Origin: Bacteroidaceae bacterium
GTDB taxonomy: Bacteria; Bacteroidota; Bacteroidia; Bacteroidales; Bacteroidaceae
Assembly (NCBI GenBank): GCA_016291905.1
Contig: JAEEZS010000067.1
Coordinates: 120,055-184,054 of the forward strand
Length of the DNA: 64,000 nt
Reading direction: 5' to 3'
Shown here piece by piece: positions 63,106 to 64,000 of the stretch. The first letter of the stretch is position 1. The number at the start of each line of letters is the position of its first letter. A program made the position numbers and the translations under genes. Below the pieces are notes generated by a model. That model searched no databases. It had not been told where the DNA came from and saw only the letters and a list, made by a program, of their open reading frames with translations.

Positions 63106-63547
63106 CGCTGTAACGTTTGTTCTGTACCCAGTAGGAGATTTTGAAGATAAGCAGGTAGACGAAAAGCATCCACCAGCTATGCCCCAATATCAAATAGTAT
63201 TTGCCCATAAACGTAGGTGAACACAACCTTCCCATGAAAAAGCCTTTCAAAGGTCCAATAATAAGAAGGATAACGAAGATGATTGCCGTAGTGACGAGGC
63301 ATTTCTTCCTTAGTTCGTCAATGCGCTCATCTTCGATGTTCTCGCGTGAGAAACAGAGGATTATGGCAGACAAGGGTAGTAGCAAGAGATAGCTCAATTC
63401 GCCAAGAATCTCAATTCCTTCACCCGTTCCGTAGTTACCTCTGATGACGGAAGGGACAAAGATTGTAAAACCCAGGACAAGTCCTGCAACCAAGGCCGCG
63501 AGGCCGACCCACTGCCATGAGTGGGGAAGAAGATGTTGTTTTTTCAT
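63095..63547 (-). CDS. Small inner-membrane protein paired with the XRE regulator
   Basis: A 150-residue protein with four hydrophobic helices (about 10-32, 46-66, 82-104 and 112-136); a short charged loop (ENIEDERIDELRKK) joins helices 2 and 3. It resembles the membrane partners (DUF2178-like) of small XRE regulators in many bacteria and could sense or alter membrane state. The stop lies inside the XRE gene. Consensus promoter at 63572-63602. Confidence 0.83.
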   Translation of the reverse strand: MKKQHLLPHSWQWVGLAALVAGLVLGFTIFVPSVIRGNYGTGEGIEILGELSYLLLLPLSAIILCFSRENIEDERIDELRKKCLVTTAIIFVILLIIGPLKGFFMGRLCSPTFMGKYYLILGHSWWMLFVYLLIFKISYWVQNKRYSDEK

Positions 63548-63571
63548 ACTTTTGTTTAATTAAATCCGCTG

Positions 63572-63602
63572 CAAAGGTAAAGTATAATTTACATTCATGC
63601 AA
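63572..63602 (-). promoter_or_regulatory. Promoter of the membrane protein/XRE pair
   Basis: On the minus strand TTG (complement 63600-63602) and TACCTTTG (complement 63572-63579) are 20 bp apart. Confidence 0.7.
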
Positions 63603-64000
63603 GTAAAATTGACAAAAAGTTTGAAAAACTATTCCTTTTTAACATTTCAAGCGTTTCTCTGTTGAGGCGAATACATGTCTGTCTTTGAAATCGAGAACAG
63701 GGTGGCTAAGCAAATGGGGTTTGTATGTAGCATTATGTAGCATTATGTAGTAATTAGGGCTATCTACATAGAATAATCAACAAATTATCAGTATAATATG
63801 TTGATTTATGTAGCAATGTAGCATTTTTTCATAAAAATGGTTGATACGATTTTAGCAGCGTTTGATGTTATTTATAAACAGGGGCGCAGTTTATATAAAC
63901 ACGGCCCCTGTTTATATAAACACGGGCGCTGTTTATAGATAGAGTTTGATGTAGCGGATGCCTTGGCTTCAATAGCTGATTTCGCGCGAGCCGTCAGGCA
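63603..64000. other. Repeat-rich intergenic region at the window edge
   Basis: No complete gene. ATGTAGCATT occurs as tandem copies near 63725-63750 (TGTAGCATTATGTAGCATT) and again near 63812-63826. CTACAT and TCAACA (63764-63783) pair with TGTTGAT and ATGTAG (63800-63814). The palindromic array lies at 63868-63942. A minus-strand frame enters at the right edge and stops at 63969 (PDGSREISY), possibly the end of a neighbouring gene. Confidence 0.5.
63868..63942. repeat. Palindromic array with 21-bp period
   Basis: TTATTTATAAAC (63868), GTTTATATAAAC (63889), GTTTATATAAAC (63910) and GTTTATAGAT (63931) start exactly 21 bp apart. Spacers are GC-rich nonamers; TATAAACAGGGGC also pairs with GCCCCTGTTTATA, giving a 13-bp stem. 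Confidence 0.8.

Noticed and set aside
63969..64000. A nine-codon minus-strand frame at the right edge (PDGSREISY)
   Set aside because: It may be the end of a gene outside the window, but it is too short to annotate. The same frame continues after the stop as SQGIRYIKLYL, which I could not interpret.

Overview
The window looks like a chromosomal segment of a gut or rumen Bacteroidota, most likely a Prevotella relative. Upstream regions carry the Bacteroidota promoter form (TTG or TTTG, about 20 bp, then TAnnTTTG) and lack clear Shine-Dalgarno sequences. Several secreted proteins end in a tail of the kind YDLQGRRV...GIYI..GKK(V/I/L)..(R/K), as in type IX secretion-like sorting tails. The gene content is dominated by TonB-linked receptors, lipoproteins and glycan hydrolases. 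I recognised no tRNA or rRNA gene.

Region by region: 1-8.1 kb holds the end of a secreted protein and the minus-strand group uxaB-uxaA-CotH protein (galacturonate catabolism). 8.1-8.8 kb is a repeat-rich gap. 8.8-19.7 kb carries a small outer-membrane barrel, GNAT, ROK kinase, a large outer-membrane receptor-like protein, a sialidase broken by a -1 frame change, and class II fructose-bisphosphate aldolase. 18.7-26.6 kb groups a lipoprotein, an exported endonuclease/exonuclease/phosphatase-type enzyme, a TonB-dependent receptor and two further lipoproteins, possibly a nucleic-acid or phosphoester scavenging locus. 26.7-37.8 kb has an EamA transporter, lipoproteins including a serpin, a TPR-HTH regulator, an NlpC/P60 enzyme and a GH2 beta-galactosidase. 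37.1-39.7 kb is an ECF sigma factor operon, followed by diaminopimelate dehydrogenase.

41.1-46.2 kb is an AT-rich island that looks acquired: a three-gene operon with ATGA overlaps (DUF1848 iron-sulfur protein, a methyltransferase-SF1 helicase fusion, a TerB-like protein) placed against the truncated end of a large mobile-element protein. 46.4-48.1 kb is a stand-alone VapE-type helicase gene bracketed by iteron-like AGGTAAGTGTT repeats. A gene-less copy of both its flanks lies 38 kb away at 8.39-8.66 kb.

48.1-54.6 kb is an alpha-mannan type cluster (GH76, GH92, DUF4964/4965 protein). 54.7-58.0 kb encodes a FeoA-FeoB fusion and an unusual FeoB-associated/TonB C-terminal fusion. 58.1-64 kb holds a GH28 enzyme, an M48 protease, a lipoprotein, a WYL regulator, a small transcription unit with two tiny ORFs, and a membrane protein/XRE pair.

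The non-coding DNA is the most unusual part. There are (i) five arrays of short palindromes with an exact 21 or 22 bp period but different palindromes in each, (ii) a dispersed element at 11.65 and 37.0 kb whose hairpin shows compensatory base-pair changes, (iii) the VapE element and its empty copy, and (iv) AT-rich TTCATTTTTCATTCTTCA-type repeats that have been captured as coding sequence for signal peptides and linkers.
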